A DNA stretch of 64,000 bases, from contig CP084620.1 in the NCBI GenBank assembly GCA_025917655.1, forward strand, positions 1,488,001 to 1,552,000. The letters run 5' to 3'. The notes under the pieces are model-generated. The model ran no database searches and was not told where the DNA came from. It was given only the letters and a program-made list of their open reading frames with translations. Source of the stretch: Chlorella sorokiniana. Its lineage: Eukaryota; Chlorophyta; Trebouxiophyceae; Chlorellales; Chlorellaceae. Both the position numbers and the translations under genes were made by a program. Below are positions 38,537 through 48,330 of the stretch, piece by piece. Numbering within the stretch: position 1 is the first letter of the stretch; each line of letters opens with the position of its first letter.

Positions 38537-38761
38537 TCAGCTGTGCTTGGCCCGAGCTGCTGCCCGCAAGCGGTCGTTCTTGCTGGGGCCCAGGGTCACT
38601 CGATAGATGACGGCCACAACGGCGTAAAACACGGCCAGCAACAGCAGCACCAGGAGCACAAAGTCGCTCTGGGTGAGGGCCACCACCTGCTGGCCTGCGG
38701 GCTGACGCTCCGCTGCTGCTGCGGCTGCAGACGCGTCAGCTTGTGCAGCACTGAAAAGCAT
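38537..38761 (-). CDS. Small one-pass membrane protein, 74 residues
   Basis: A single-exon frame: an Ala-rich start (LFSAAQADASAAAAAAERQP), then QQVVALTQSDF, one transmembrane helix (VLLVLLLLAVFYAVVAVIY), and a basic end (RVTLGPSKNDRLRAAARAKH). The positive charge after the helix predicts a cytosolic or stromal C-terminus. Real coding is suggested by the clean layout of soluble, hydrophobic and basic parts and by the ATG start. No family was recognised. The next start codon on the same strand, of the helical-protein gene, is only 70 bases past this stop, with no TGTAA between, so the pair may share an mRNA. Confidence 0.55.
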   Translation of the reverse strand: MLFSAAQADASAAAAAAERQPAGQQVVALTQSDFVLLVLLLLAVFYAVVAVIYRVTLGPSKNDRLRAAARAKHS

Positions 38762-39559
38762 GTGTCCGCCGCTGCTGCTTTGCGCTATGTCACTGTTCCT
38801 CTTCTGCAGCTCCTGCTCGTCCTGCCGCTGCTGCTGCTCCTTGAGGGTTGCAAGCCGTTCCTAACTGCCAGTGCCAAGCCCTGCCAGCCACTCTCCGCTC
38901 TGCTTTGTGTAGATCCTGTCACTCGGCAACGCACTGCATGCCACTGTCTGCTGGGACAAAACAGCCGCCAAAGGGTTGTCAAGCGCGACCCTCGCACCTG
39001 CGAGAAAGATAGCGATTGATCAGGTTGAGCGCCGGAGCGGCATCCTAGCGGAGAGGTGCCACCGTCAGGATGGCGGCGGCAGCGGTGGCGAGCTCGCAGA
39101 GCGACATTCAATTGGCCGCCGAATCCTGAGCTGAACACCAACCTCGAGCTACCTCTTTGGGATGCGGCAGCGCCCCCAAGTGGCAAGGATTCTCGCTGTT
39201 GAGCCTCGATTGGCTGCACGCAAGAAGGGCCCGTCAGCGAGCATTTAGATTGAATCATGATGTTTGCATATGCGTGCATACACGAACCTGTGCAGCTATG
39301 AGAAGGGCGACGGCAATCACGCTGGCACAGAAAAGCAGTGTACGCATGAACAGGAGCGCGCAACACGACCGCAAAAGGTTGTCACAGTCGGACAGCATCG
39401 GTCCGTTATGCCGACGCTGCTGTCCTGCCGCCCCGCCTGGCGCGGTGAAGCCCTCTGCTCTCCTTCTAAACCGGTTTCCGTGCGTTTGCTCTTCCTCCTC
39501 AAAATTAGCTTTCCGCTCAAATAAAACGTTGATTTAAGGGCAGTGGGCTGGCTTCATTC
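38762..39559. other. Intergenic region, small membrane protein to LDAH
   Basis: About 800 bases, less GC-rich, with no gene recognised. It holds the LDAH 3' UTR and the promoter of the membrane-protein gene, both on the minus strand. No clear TGTAA was found. Confidence 0.45.
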
Positions 39560-41614
39560 TCACACTCTGCTGGGTTTTGGAAGCGCCGCCTTCACGAGGG
39601 GAGCTATGCGCGCCGCCAGCTCTTCCGACTGCTGATCAGAAACACAAAAGCCGTGGGTTTGCGTGTCAACCCAGTAGCTCTCCACGCCAGGGACTTCGCG
39701 ATGCAGCGCGTCCCACTTCCATTTCTGCGGCAGCGGGGGCAGACAGACAACCAGACGTTGTTCCAGGCCTCGGCCACACAGTCGTGGGCGTGCCAGCAAA
39801 CTCGCCGCATCTCTCGCCCAAGCTGTCGGCTCTTGCCTTGAACCACGTGTCGTTGGGGGCCGCAAACACTGCAAACCTCGGTCCCAGCGACTGCAGCAGC
39901 CACCAGTCTGCCGGGGCAGCCAGCGCCTCGAACTCTGTGAGGCCCATGTACAGGCCGTTGGCAACGCACGCGGGGTGGCAAACACTGTGGGGAGCATCGA
40001 AGCACGGGCAGCGCTCTGGTGACAGCTCTGCTCATCCGGCGTGCAGGAGGACAGGCCCTCGGCAGAGCCTGGCTGCGGCCCCTTCGCAGGCAGCCGACAC
40101 CTCACCCTGTGCCGCTGTGTCCACGGCATGCGAGTCCATGCCACTGGACAACAAGCGCACCAGGCCACGCCGCCAGCCCAGCGGCAACGCGCCAAGGCCA
40201 GCCGCCAGCCGCGACATGAGGGCATGGTGTCGCGTCAGCCAAGCAAGGCGGCGCTGCCGGCTGCAATCGGGGTCCACTGCATTGGAGGGCGTGAACAGCC
40301 AACCACATGTCGACGCCAACGCTTGACAGAGTGCACACAGCGAGGTGCCCCTGCACTAATTCAGAAGCAAGAGTTGGGCCCACCCTGTAGGAAGGGGTAG
40401 AGGCCGATGACTTTCACCACGTTGGAGTGCGAGCGCTGTGCGCCCAGCCCCTCGCCACGCCCACCCCGCTGCACAGTCTGCTGCTCTGCCCCCTGTCCTG
40501 TGCGCTGCCGCCCCAGCTCCGCCACCAGCCGCGCTTGCACGCGTTCTACGCCGGGCCTCGCCGTCCTGGCAGGCGGCATCCACGGCAGCAGGGCCAAGGC
40601 CTTCCCAACCCTGCGCCGACGCGCCGTCCAGCGCCTGCGCCATAGCAAGGCTGGCACCCTGCTGGCTGTGCTCTGTGCGGTGGACGGCATGGACGGATAT
40701 GTAGGCGCCTGGGCACAGGAGGCAGCGGATGGCAGTGGGCACTTGAACCGGTCTGAGCTTGCTTCAGCCGCCCATGCCCTGGCATCAGAAACTGGAAGGC
40801 AGGCAGCCAGCGCCAGGCAGAGCAAGTAAGCCCTAGCCAGAGCTTGCCAATGCTGTGGCCCAGGATGACCAGCGGCGGGCGCCCTGCCCCCACAAAGCGT
40901 TCCCGCAGCAGCGCCGCCTTGTGCTCAATCTGCTCTTCCAGGCTGAACACTCGCCCTGCCGGCGTGAGGCCCTGCCCATCCTGCATAGGTGCGGCATGGA
41001 GCCAGTCACAAGGAGACAGGGGGCATGCAATGGCATGGATGCTGCGTTCGTTGATGGGCATAGTTGTTGCGGTCGTTGATGCTAAACATTGCTATCCTGG
41101 CGCCACTGCCAGCAACCGCCCACCATGCCGAGGTTGGAGATCGCCGTGACTGCAGCGCGACCCCCAGCGTTTCTGACAAGTGCCGCATGAAGGGCCTGTA
41201 AAACGGCGCTGCCCCCGGGTTGCCCGCGATAATCAGCAGCTGCACTTCTGGCGTTGAGCGGGCAGCTGGCAACTCCAGGACTTCAGTGGGATGGCCCTCA
41301 ACTTGCCACACCGAAGAGGTAATACTCGGAGTGACATTGTTCTTGGAGACCGACCCACTGGCTGACATGCCCGACAAGCGGTCCCCTGCCAATGATGCCG
41401 CACTGATGGAGCTTCCAGACGCCGTCCGGGCGGGAGCGCTGGCGCCGCGGCGGGTGCTGCCAGAAAGTCTGGTGCCAGCCTTGCCCTTTAGGCCCTGGAG
41501 AGGTGCCGATATTGTTTTGCCTCGATCAAGGACCGCTTCAGGGGCCAGCTTGGAGGCTGTGCGGGTGGGCTGTGAGAACCTGGTTGCAGCTGAAGCTCTG
41601 GTCCAGCCGCGCAT
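39560..41614 (-). CDS. LDAH: Lipid-droplet-associated hydrolase (LDAH/C2orf43 family)
   Basis: An alpha/beta hydrolase found on lipid droplets in animals; its lipid substrate remains debated. The Met at 41614 opens a basic leader, then VWQVEGHPTEVLELPAARS and QLLIIAGNPGAAPFYRPFMR, the family's GNPG motif. EEQIEHKAALLRERFVG and LVILGHSIG follow, the nucleophile elbow with Ser codon 40852-40854, then AYISVHAVH and KVIGLYPFL. Further exons give MGLTEFEALAAP, RFAVFAAPNDTWFKARADSL and the end YWVDTQTHGFCVSDQQSEEL, with the catalytic-type His in HGF. The intron after GHSIG (40709-40847) has a GC donor (GCAAGC) and an AG acceptor and joins in phase. An alternative start is Met of SASGSVSKNN, nearer the core. 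Confidence 0.85.
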
Positions 41615-42049
41615 GGGTCGGAAAGGCGGGAGTCGATGTAAAGCGACGATCAAAGGCAATTGAGCATTGCCAGCGCCAGCTATTCCTTCCCTCGAAACCC
41701 TTCCTCCCCATTGCTAAAGCCATGCGCAGCACCCCACACTGCCCATTTGCTCCGACTTCCTGATGTTCCACGGAAACAGTGTCTTGCTGCTTGGTCAGCA
41801 CAAGGGAACCTGAAGACTCCGGGAGTGCCTGTGATCACCCGGCTGCTGGGCGAGGATCGCAAAGGCAGAGCTGTAACGGTAGCTCCAGATCTGTCAAGTG
41901 AGGCAGTGCAGCCGCGACGGAAATGCACGCTCTTGCCTGCACCTGCAGCAGCAGCGGCGGCGGCAAACCCCACAAGGCGCTCCCGTCTTCCTGCAGCTTT
42001 GTGGCCGGCGCATCTATGCACCAAGCGTGAATCTTAGTGCTTACACAAC
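41615..42049. promoter_or_regulatory. Divergent promoter region of LDAH (-) and PRT1 (+)
   Basis: 435 bases between two outward-facing start codons, with no gene inside. Specific elements were not identified. Confidence 0.5.
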
Positions 42050-44121
42050 ATGGGGATGCTTGGGGAACGCGAGTGGCGGTGCCCAACCTGCTTGGATCTG
42101 CTGTTCAAGCCCGCCGTGAACTCTGCGTGCGGCCACGTCTACTGTAAGGCGGCTGCCTTCGCTCTGCAAGCTGTCAAGAGAAGGCCGGGCGTTGTTCTTT
42201 TGCCTCACATTCGTTGACTGCGTCAAATCGATGCTTTCGTGCAGGCTTCTGGTGCCTGCACAAGGCGATGTCTCCTTACACCCCCTCAGCCTGCCCTGTG
42301 TGCCGCACACAGTACGCGTACCTCCCAGCCATCTGCGCCAAGCTGCACCACTTCATCAGGGTGCAGTTTCAGGAGCAGTATGCCGCGCGCCGCGACGAAA
42401 CTGAAGGTGCGCGTGCAGTGCTGCCAGTCTCCACCAAGGCAACCATGTGTGCCGCCCTGCTGCCAGCCTGCAATGCCTTCATCCTCGCTGCGGTGCGTGC
42501 AGCTGCCTGACTAGCCGGCCGCCCCTCGGTGCGCCCCTTCCCGCAGAGGAGGAGCGTCAGCTGGGGGCAGCTTCTCCGGAGCCCGGCCCTGGCAGCTGCC
42601 TTCTGCCTAACCAGCCCGGCATGTGGCAGCCGCAGCATTTCGCCTGCGACAGATGCGGCAAGCTCCTGTGCCGCCCAGTAGTGCTGACCTGCGGCCACGT
42701 GGTGTGCGGGCCCACCTGCCTTCAACCCTTGGCCAGCGGCAGTGCCGAAGCATACCAGTGCCCGGCATGCGCCTTGGTCACCCGACACCCTGCGGCGGTG
42801 TGCAGGCAGCTTGCCGACCTGCTCGCTGAGCTGTTCCCCGATGTGTCCCGCGAGCGAGAGGGCGAGTGCCGGCACGCCCTTGAGCAGCAAGAGGCAGCCC
42901 AGCCGAGCAGCAGCAACGCACAGGCTTTCAGCCCAACAGCGCAAGGATGCAAGGGGCAGGGCCAGCAGGAGCAGCAGCGGGCGGAAGGGGGCCAGCAGGG
43001 CCTGGAGAAGGCGGGGGCCAGGACCCTGGCACACCGCGGGCTGCGGCAGCAGGCAGCGCGGCAGGGCCACTCGAAAGTGACGAGGTCTCATCTGAACGAC
43101 CAGCACAGCAGCAGCAGCAGCAGCAGGCGCTGAGCCCCTCCCTGGCATCTGCATTGCGGCGTCGCCAGGCTGAGGGCGGGCCCTCACAGCAGGTGGCTGA
43201 GCGGCTGGAGTCAAACCTGCGCCGCCTGACGGGCGACTCTTACGTGCACCATGGCGTGGGCTGCGACGGCTGCGGTGAGGCAGGGGAGGCCGGGATGGGT
43301 GCCAGGGCCATGCCCAGGCCATGCCACCATGCCTGCTCGCGGCGCCATACTTGCAGGCGCCCCTCCACCACCGCCCTGCCTCGCCCCGCAGGCCTGTACC
43401 CCATCCAGGGGCGGCGCTACCAGTGCTGCCAGTGCCCGGACGCCATGGGCTTTGACCTGTGCGGGGCGTGCATGGACCGGGCGTGTCAGACATCGTGGGC
43501 CGCTTCAACCAGCGCCACACCCCCGACCACAGCATGCGTCTCGTGCGGCCGCGCATCACCGCCATGCACATGCTGCAGGTGAGTGGGTGGCTTGGGTTCC
43601 CCGCGCATTGTGCCTGGTTATATGTTGGAACGCTGTGCTGCGACGTGGCTGATGCTGGCGCAAGGCGGCCATGGCCACCATGCACCTGGTGTGCCGCTCG
43701 CAGGCCGCCAACCCGGAGCTGCCCATGGAGCAGCTCATGTGGCTGCTGGAGCTGACGCTGGGCGGGGGGGGACGAGGAGGAGGAGGCGCAGGCGCAGGCG
43801 CAGCAGGACCAGCAGGCATCTGGCAGCGGCGCCGCCGGCAGTGCTGGCGCAGGGCTGCCCCCTGGGGACACGCCAGGGGCCGGTGGCAGCGAGGAGCCGT
43901 CCTTTCCAATGCTGCGCCGCGGGCCGCGCCCTGCGCACGACCCTGCGGCGCTGGAGCCCTCCCCTGCCGCAGTTGCCCCACCCCTGCTGCAGCAAGCGGC
44001 AGACAGCGGGCGTGTTCCTCGGCCCACGTCTGCTGACGCCGCGGCTGGGGAGGAGGCTGATCAGGAGGAGGTGCATGTGGCTCTGGAAGCCTTGCTGCCG
44101 GGCAGAGCGGGCGGCGGCTGA
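42050..44121 (+). CDS. PRT1: PRT1-type N-degron E3 ubiquitin ligase (two RING fingers and a ZZ finger)
   Basis: PRT1 in Arabidopsis recognises N-terminal aromatic residues and ubiquitinates the protein. The Met at 42050 opens RING 1 (CPTCLDLLFKPAVNSACGHV, YCFWCLHKAMSP, ACPVCRTQYAYLP). This spans exon 1 (42050-42143), a GT-AG intron and exon 2 (42245-42406). Exon 3 (from 42547) carries RING 2 (FACDRCGKLLCRPVVLTCGH, CPACALVTRHPAAVCRQLAD). A Gln/Ser-rich linker follows, then the ZZ finger (VGCDGCG, LYPIQGRRYQCCQCPDAMGF, DLCGACMD, GRFNQRHTPDHSMRLVRPRI). Domain order and these motifs follow Arabidopsis PRT1 directly. The C-terminal 150 or so residues (AANPELPMEQLMWLLELTLG, ending ALEALLPGRAGGG) are an extension rich in Ala, Gln and acidic residues. 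Single-base frame slips lie near 42950 and 43477. Confidence 0.92.
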
Positions 44122-44176
44122 CGTGTGCGCTGCAGGCAATTGATGTTGTACAACAGCTGTTTGCGGGGCTTACGTC

Positions 44177-44181
44177 TGTAA
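44177..44181 (+). terminator. TGTAA poly(A) signal for PRT1
   Basis: 56 bases after the PRT1 stop codon. Confidence 0.65.
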
Positions 44182-44405
44182 TTGCTCTTGTGTTTGGCCT
44201 GTGAAGGTGTACCCTGAAACAAATAGATGAGGATGGCAAGTACGGTTAGGGCCCCGGATTTTGAAAGTCTTATGGGTTGCAGGCTGCCTCATGGTCGGCC
44301 GCTGAGCCTCGTCAGCGGCTCTTGATGATCAAAAAGTTGCCCGACAGATCATGCGCGGTTCTTTTAGTTGTCTGCGCACGTATTTGCGTGAATGTCCTCA
44401 TTACA

Positions 44406-45264
44406 ATGACTTTGATGAGGGGCCTGTCAGCCATTTTTCTCGGCAGAGTGCCCAGCCTGGTGCCTCCTCGTCGCCAGCTACAACAGGATGCGTGGCTCCA
44501 GCGCCTGGTGATCGACTACCTGGGGCGTTTAGAAGCAGCAGAACGGCGATTGCACAGCCTCGGTGAGAGAATGATTCAGGAAGATGCCGCCGCCATTTTG
44601 CGCTGCCAGGGATTCCATCTGGACGTGCAGCCTTCCAGCATTCCCGGCGCCGGCAGGGGTGTATTCTTGACAGCCGGCAGCTGCGCAGTGGGCTCCGTGC
44701 TCACGCTGTACCCCGGCCTGATGCTGGACATGGCGGCGTTCCTGGACCAGCTGGCGGCCACGGCGCAGGACGACGCGTACGCGCCCACGCCGCCGCCCTT
44801 CGCCCTCCACAACCATTACTTGCTCCAGCTCAACCGGGGTGGAGGCTCGGTGCTGATAGATGGGAGGCCCAAAGGCCTGTCAGCCCAGCGCTTCATGCGG
44901 GCGGCTGCGGGCGGGCGCGCCGCTGTCAACGCCAGCTGGCTGTGCCTTGGCGACAGCATCGGTGACGGCCGGCCCCTCATGCCGGCTGCGCCTGCAGGCA
45001 GCCCTGGGCAGCATGATTAATCACGGCGCGGGTGCTGCAGCCAATGCCGTTTTCGATCTTGCCCTACTGCCCCCACACACCTCACCCAAGCTAGTGCAGC
45101 TGGTGCCATCCCTGGACAGCGGCAGCACCGCCGCCCTTGTCAATGGCGTGCCTCGCTGGGTTCCGCTGCTGCGTGCGTGCCGCAACATCTCGGCCAACAA
45201 CGCCCCCGTGGAGCTCTTGGTAGATTATGGTGCAAACCCGGCCAGCTTAGGCTTCAATGTGTAG
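44406..45264 (+). CDS. SET-domain protein, SETD9-like
   Basis: Matches the SETD9 layout. A short helical N-terminus (WLQRLVIDYLGRLEAAERRL) is followed by ILRCQGFHLDVQPSSIPGAG then RGVFLTAGSCAVGSVLTLYP, equivalent to the GKGVFVTKG...YPG segment of the family. HNHYLLQLNRGGGSVLIDGR, VNASWLCLGD, ALGSMINHGAGAAANAVFDL and ISANNAPVELLVDYG complete the SET core. An intron (donor near 44962, acceptor near 44998) splits it. The NHG motif stands where SET methyltransferases have NH for cofactor binding, and the last Tyr of VDYG is the likely catalytic-loop Tyr. The substrate is unknown. The frame is open upstream of 44406, so Met 44406 or 44415 is a choice and not a proof. Confidence 0.75.
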
Positions 45265-46287
45265 GCAGGCCCAGCTCGTTCAGCAGAGCAGTAGGAGATC
45301 GGAGCACTGCCGTCCGCTGTCGCACGTGCATTTGCATCTGCACTAATTATTTGCAAGCCCATTGTTACGTGTTAGAATTTCGAGTGGTTTAAGCTGATAT
45401 GAAGTCACCAGGATTCGGAAAATTCAAAGGGTACTACCCATGACACAGCATTCGCGGGGTTTGCAAGGTTGCCATCTATCAATGACTGCGAACCGCCAGC
45501 GGGGAGGAAGTGGCGCACCAGCGCTCGTGGACCTTGGTGAATGACTGGCCACACGCACGCACACCCACCTTAAATCTAAATCTTATGCAGGGTGAGCTAT
45601 TGGGCCACCAACCCTTGCTGCCATGGAACCAGAAGCTGGGGTTGCACAGCGGAGGGCCGAGTGCGGCGGCAACCCAAGGCAGGAAGCTTCCGCGGCGACC
45701 GATGGCGGCTCCCCTGAAATAAAGTAGTTCAAAAAGATACCCCAATGGCATGCACACCGCAAGACCCAAAGCCGCGTTTTTATAATTCACTATTACAGCA
45801 ACTTTGATAACCACGCACTGACAGCGTGGCCGCCAGGGGGCCAAAATTGTAGATTGCTACGTTTGCGCACACCCCTTGCCACTTTAATCTTCCGACCATT
45901 ATCTGGAGTCGTTTCGCTTGAATATAAGCAGTTCTCCTCCCACTGCGGGACTTTCATGGACCGCTCACCTATGGGCAGCTCTAAGCGCAAGCCCCCGTTG
46001 TGCGACATGTTTTAACAGAGGAGCAGCTAGCTAAAGCGGCTTTGCATCTTGGAGGACGGGCCCCGCAGTGGGCGAGAGGGTGCTGTCCATGCGGTGAGCT
46101 GCCGCCGCCGCCGCCGCCACCGCCGCCGCCGCCTCCCTTCATGGCTCACGGCTGAGCAGGATCACGACCCTCGAGCGTGTCGTGTATTCCGGAGAAACTT
46201 TCGGGAACCGCGTCGCCGCCGCTGCACTTCTCGTTATGCGTTTTTAGCACAGCAGAGTCAGGGCGGCAGCTGGCGAGCAGCTGGGTC
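45265..46287. other. Intergenic region, SETD9-like to hypothetical gene
   Basis: About 1 kb, clearly lower in GC up to about 46050, then a CCG repeat. It should hold the SETD9-like 3' UTR and the promoter and 5' UTR of the next gene. No RNA gene was recognised. Confidence 0.5.
46095..46136. repeat. CCG trinucleotide repeat upstream of the hypothetical gene
   Basis: GCC/CCG units repeat for about 40 bases with one interruption, probably within the 5' UTR. Confidence 0.85.
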
Positions 46288-47485
46288 ATGACTGAGGGTA
46301 GACACGCCGTCCCCTGCAGGCAGAAGGACATGCAGGACCTGTTCGAGAGGATTTACGGGGTCCCGACGACCAGCTGCAATAACACATGGCTGAGAAACAA
46401 GCTGCTGCAAGGTGGGTTCAACGCGGGGTGTGCAAGGACGTGCCTGCACGCTGTCCCTACACAGACCGTCCTGCACGAATTGCCGCCGCGGCTCCCCACC
46501 TCCCTAACCCATGCTTCCGCCCCTCCCTGCCCGCAGCTGCTGGTCTGGAATCCGGCTGGAGGCCGCCCACAGCCGCCGCAGCCCCCGCCGCTCCCGCTGA
46601 GCCCGGCGACTTCAGCCGGTACGGGCGCCGCCGCCGAGCGGCGACGCGCCCAGGCGAGACGGAGTGGAGCAGCGGCTCAGGGAGGAGCAGCAGCACAAGC
46701 GGCGACAGCGAGGAGGTCACAGACGGCGAGGGCGAGGGGGTCGCGCCCCGCGGCGCCGCTGCCACTCCCGCTCCGGACACAGCAGCCCGGTGAGCGGCAG
46801 CCAGGGCAGGGCGGCGAGCAGGGCAGGCTCCGGCGCTGACACCGCCACGCACATGGGCCTCGGCAACATCGGCCACAGCTGGAGCAGCCCGCCGCCGGTG
46901 CAGCAGCAGCAGCAGCAGCAGCAGCCAGCCGCATCCAGCGGGGCACCAGCCGGGCAGCCCTGGCCCACGCAGCAAGGTGACTTGCAGCAGCATGGCGGCC
47001 CGCCCCGCTGCTCCCACACCACATGCTGGCAACCGCGCTGCCGCACAGCCTGCTGAACAGCATTCGCGTCTGCGCCGCTGGGGCCGCCGCCCGTCCTCCC
47101 AGCATCGCGGCTGCAGGACGGCATGGCTGCCCAGCTGGCCCCTGAGCCACCGCGGACCAGCCAGGCCACAGCTGCGCGGGTGCGCTCTGTGGCGCTGCAC
47201 CCCATCCCGCCACCGTGGCAGCCGCGGCCTGCTCTGCCCGGGCTGCACCGCCCCGCAGAGCTGACACAGGCGTTGCTGCCTCGCGAGCCCTCCTGGCAGG
47301 TGCAGCTGCCGGCTGTCAGCCTGGGCCAGCTGCAAAGCGGCTTCCTGCCCAGCGGCTTCCTGCCCAACGGCCTGCTGCCCAGCGTTGGCGGCGGCGCTGC
47401 CGGCGTGCCGCTCTCCATCAGCGCGCAGCTGGAGAGCCTGTACAGCGCTTGGGAGGATGGCAACGTCTCCTTTGACACGCTGTGA
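46288..47485 (+). CDS. Hypothetical Ser/Gln-rich protein with an N-terminal FERIYG...TSCNNTWLRNKL motif
   Basis: No named family was recognised. The best-ordered part is at the N-terminus: QKDMQDLFERIYGVPTTSCN then NTWLRNKLLQ. This is a short helix-turn-helix-like pattern (xxLFxxxYGxxTxSxNxxWLxxKL), reminiscent of small DNA-binding or DUF2924-like helices, and it is followed by an intron. The next exon is disordered: basic (RYGRRRRAATR), Ser-rich, acidic (SEEVTDGEGE), then a poly-Gln run. A last part in another frame reads MAAQLAPEPPRTSQATAARV, contains the repeat GFLPSGFLPNGLLPS, and ends LSISAQLESLYSAWEDGNVS before the stop at 47485. The layout suggests a nuclear regulatory protein (inference). 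The start could be Met 46288 or 46330. Confidence 0.5.
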
Positions 47486-47574
47486 TGGCTGCAGCAGCTC
47501 ATGCGTGCCCGCCGCCGCTACTCAAACCCACCGTCCAGCCCGCACGCCCCCTCGCTCCCCCTCGCTTCGCACCG

Positions 47575-47640
47575 AGCCTTCCCGCCATTTTTCGCACCAG
47601 GCCTTCCCACCATTTTTTGCACCAGGCCTTCCCGCCAATA
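47575..47640. repeat. Imperfect 29-base tandem repeat, about 2.5 copies
   Basis: The unit CCTTCCCGCCATTTTTCGCA, completed by CCAGG, recurs with small changes at about 47577, 47605 and 47628, in the presumed 3' UTR of the hypothetical gene. Confidence 0.8.
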
Positions 47641-48154
47641 GAACAACGTGCAACACCCTCAGCGTTTCCTGTTGCAACCTGCTCATGCTTTGCTGGCATG
47701 GTTGATAGCAGTTGGCGCGTGCATGCAAGAGCGCTGTGCAGGGCCCTCCCTCCCCAACCCATGCGCCCGCAACGAACCCGTCGTTACGTACCCATTGCTA
47801 TGCAGCTGTCTGGACTGACCTGCCTACCATCCTGCTGCCCTCCTGGCTCCGTCCCTTCCTTTTATTCAGATGCCCCCTCCCCGAGCACCTCACCTGCTTT
47901 TCCACCCTGGATAACGTGTGCTGACGAATATCAAGCGCAAGATCCCCTGTCTTTTAAGCATGGCGCCTGCACTCTCTGGTGCTCCATGCTGCTTTGTTTT
48001 TCTTGAAAGCTAGTGCGCATAGACCACCTCTGGCATTTGTGTTGATACTAGAAATAAGCAGCACTTGCTGCAATATCCTTTCCATCTTGTTTATGTGAGA
48101 TTCGTCTTCAGTGTCCTGCCAACGGCTTGTCTCCACATCACAGACACAGTGCTG

Positions 48155-48159
48155 TGTAA
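48155..48159 (+). terminator. Possible TGTAA poly(A) signal for the hypothetical gene
   Basis: It lies 670 bases past the stop and is the only clear plus-strand signal found in this convergent region. Confidence 0.35.
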
Positions 48160-48330
48160 CATTTTTAAGCTGTCCTTACTTTTAAAGCTGAGGATGCAAG
48201 AGAGGGAAGCGGCCAGTGGTTATTCCACACGACAGCCAGCAGTTGCAGGCTACCCTGCGGGCCGTCGAAACACGCCATGCACGAACACGCGGCGCATGGC
48301 AGCGCCAGTCTTGCGATTCTTCACCTGTCA

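Larger units (their letters stand above)
47486..48330. other. Convergent 3' region of the hypothetical gene and the methyltransferase gene
   Basis: About 845 bases without a gene. It contains three imperfect 29-base repeats right after the stop and a plus-strand TGTAA at 48155-48159. Confidence 0.5.

Noticed and set aside
46664-47502. Minus-strand frames over the hypothetical gene
   Set aside because: Antisense, Cys/Ala-rich and motif-free. The plus strand has GT-AG introns and the FERIYG motif.
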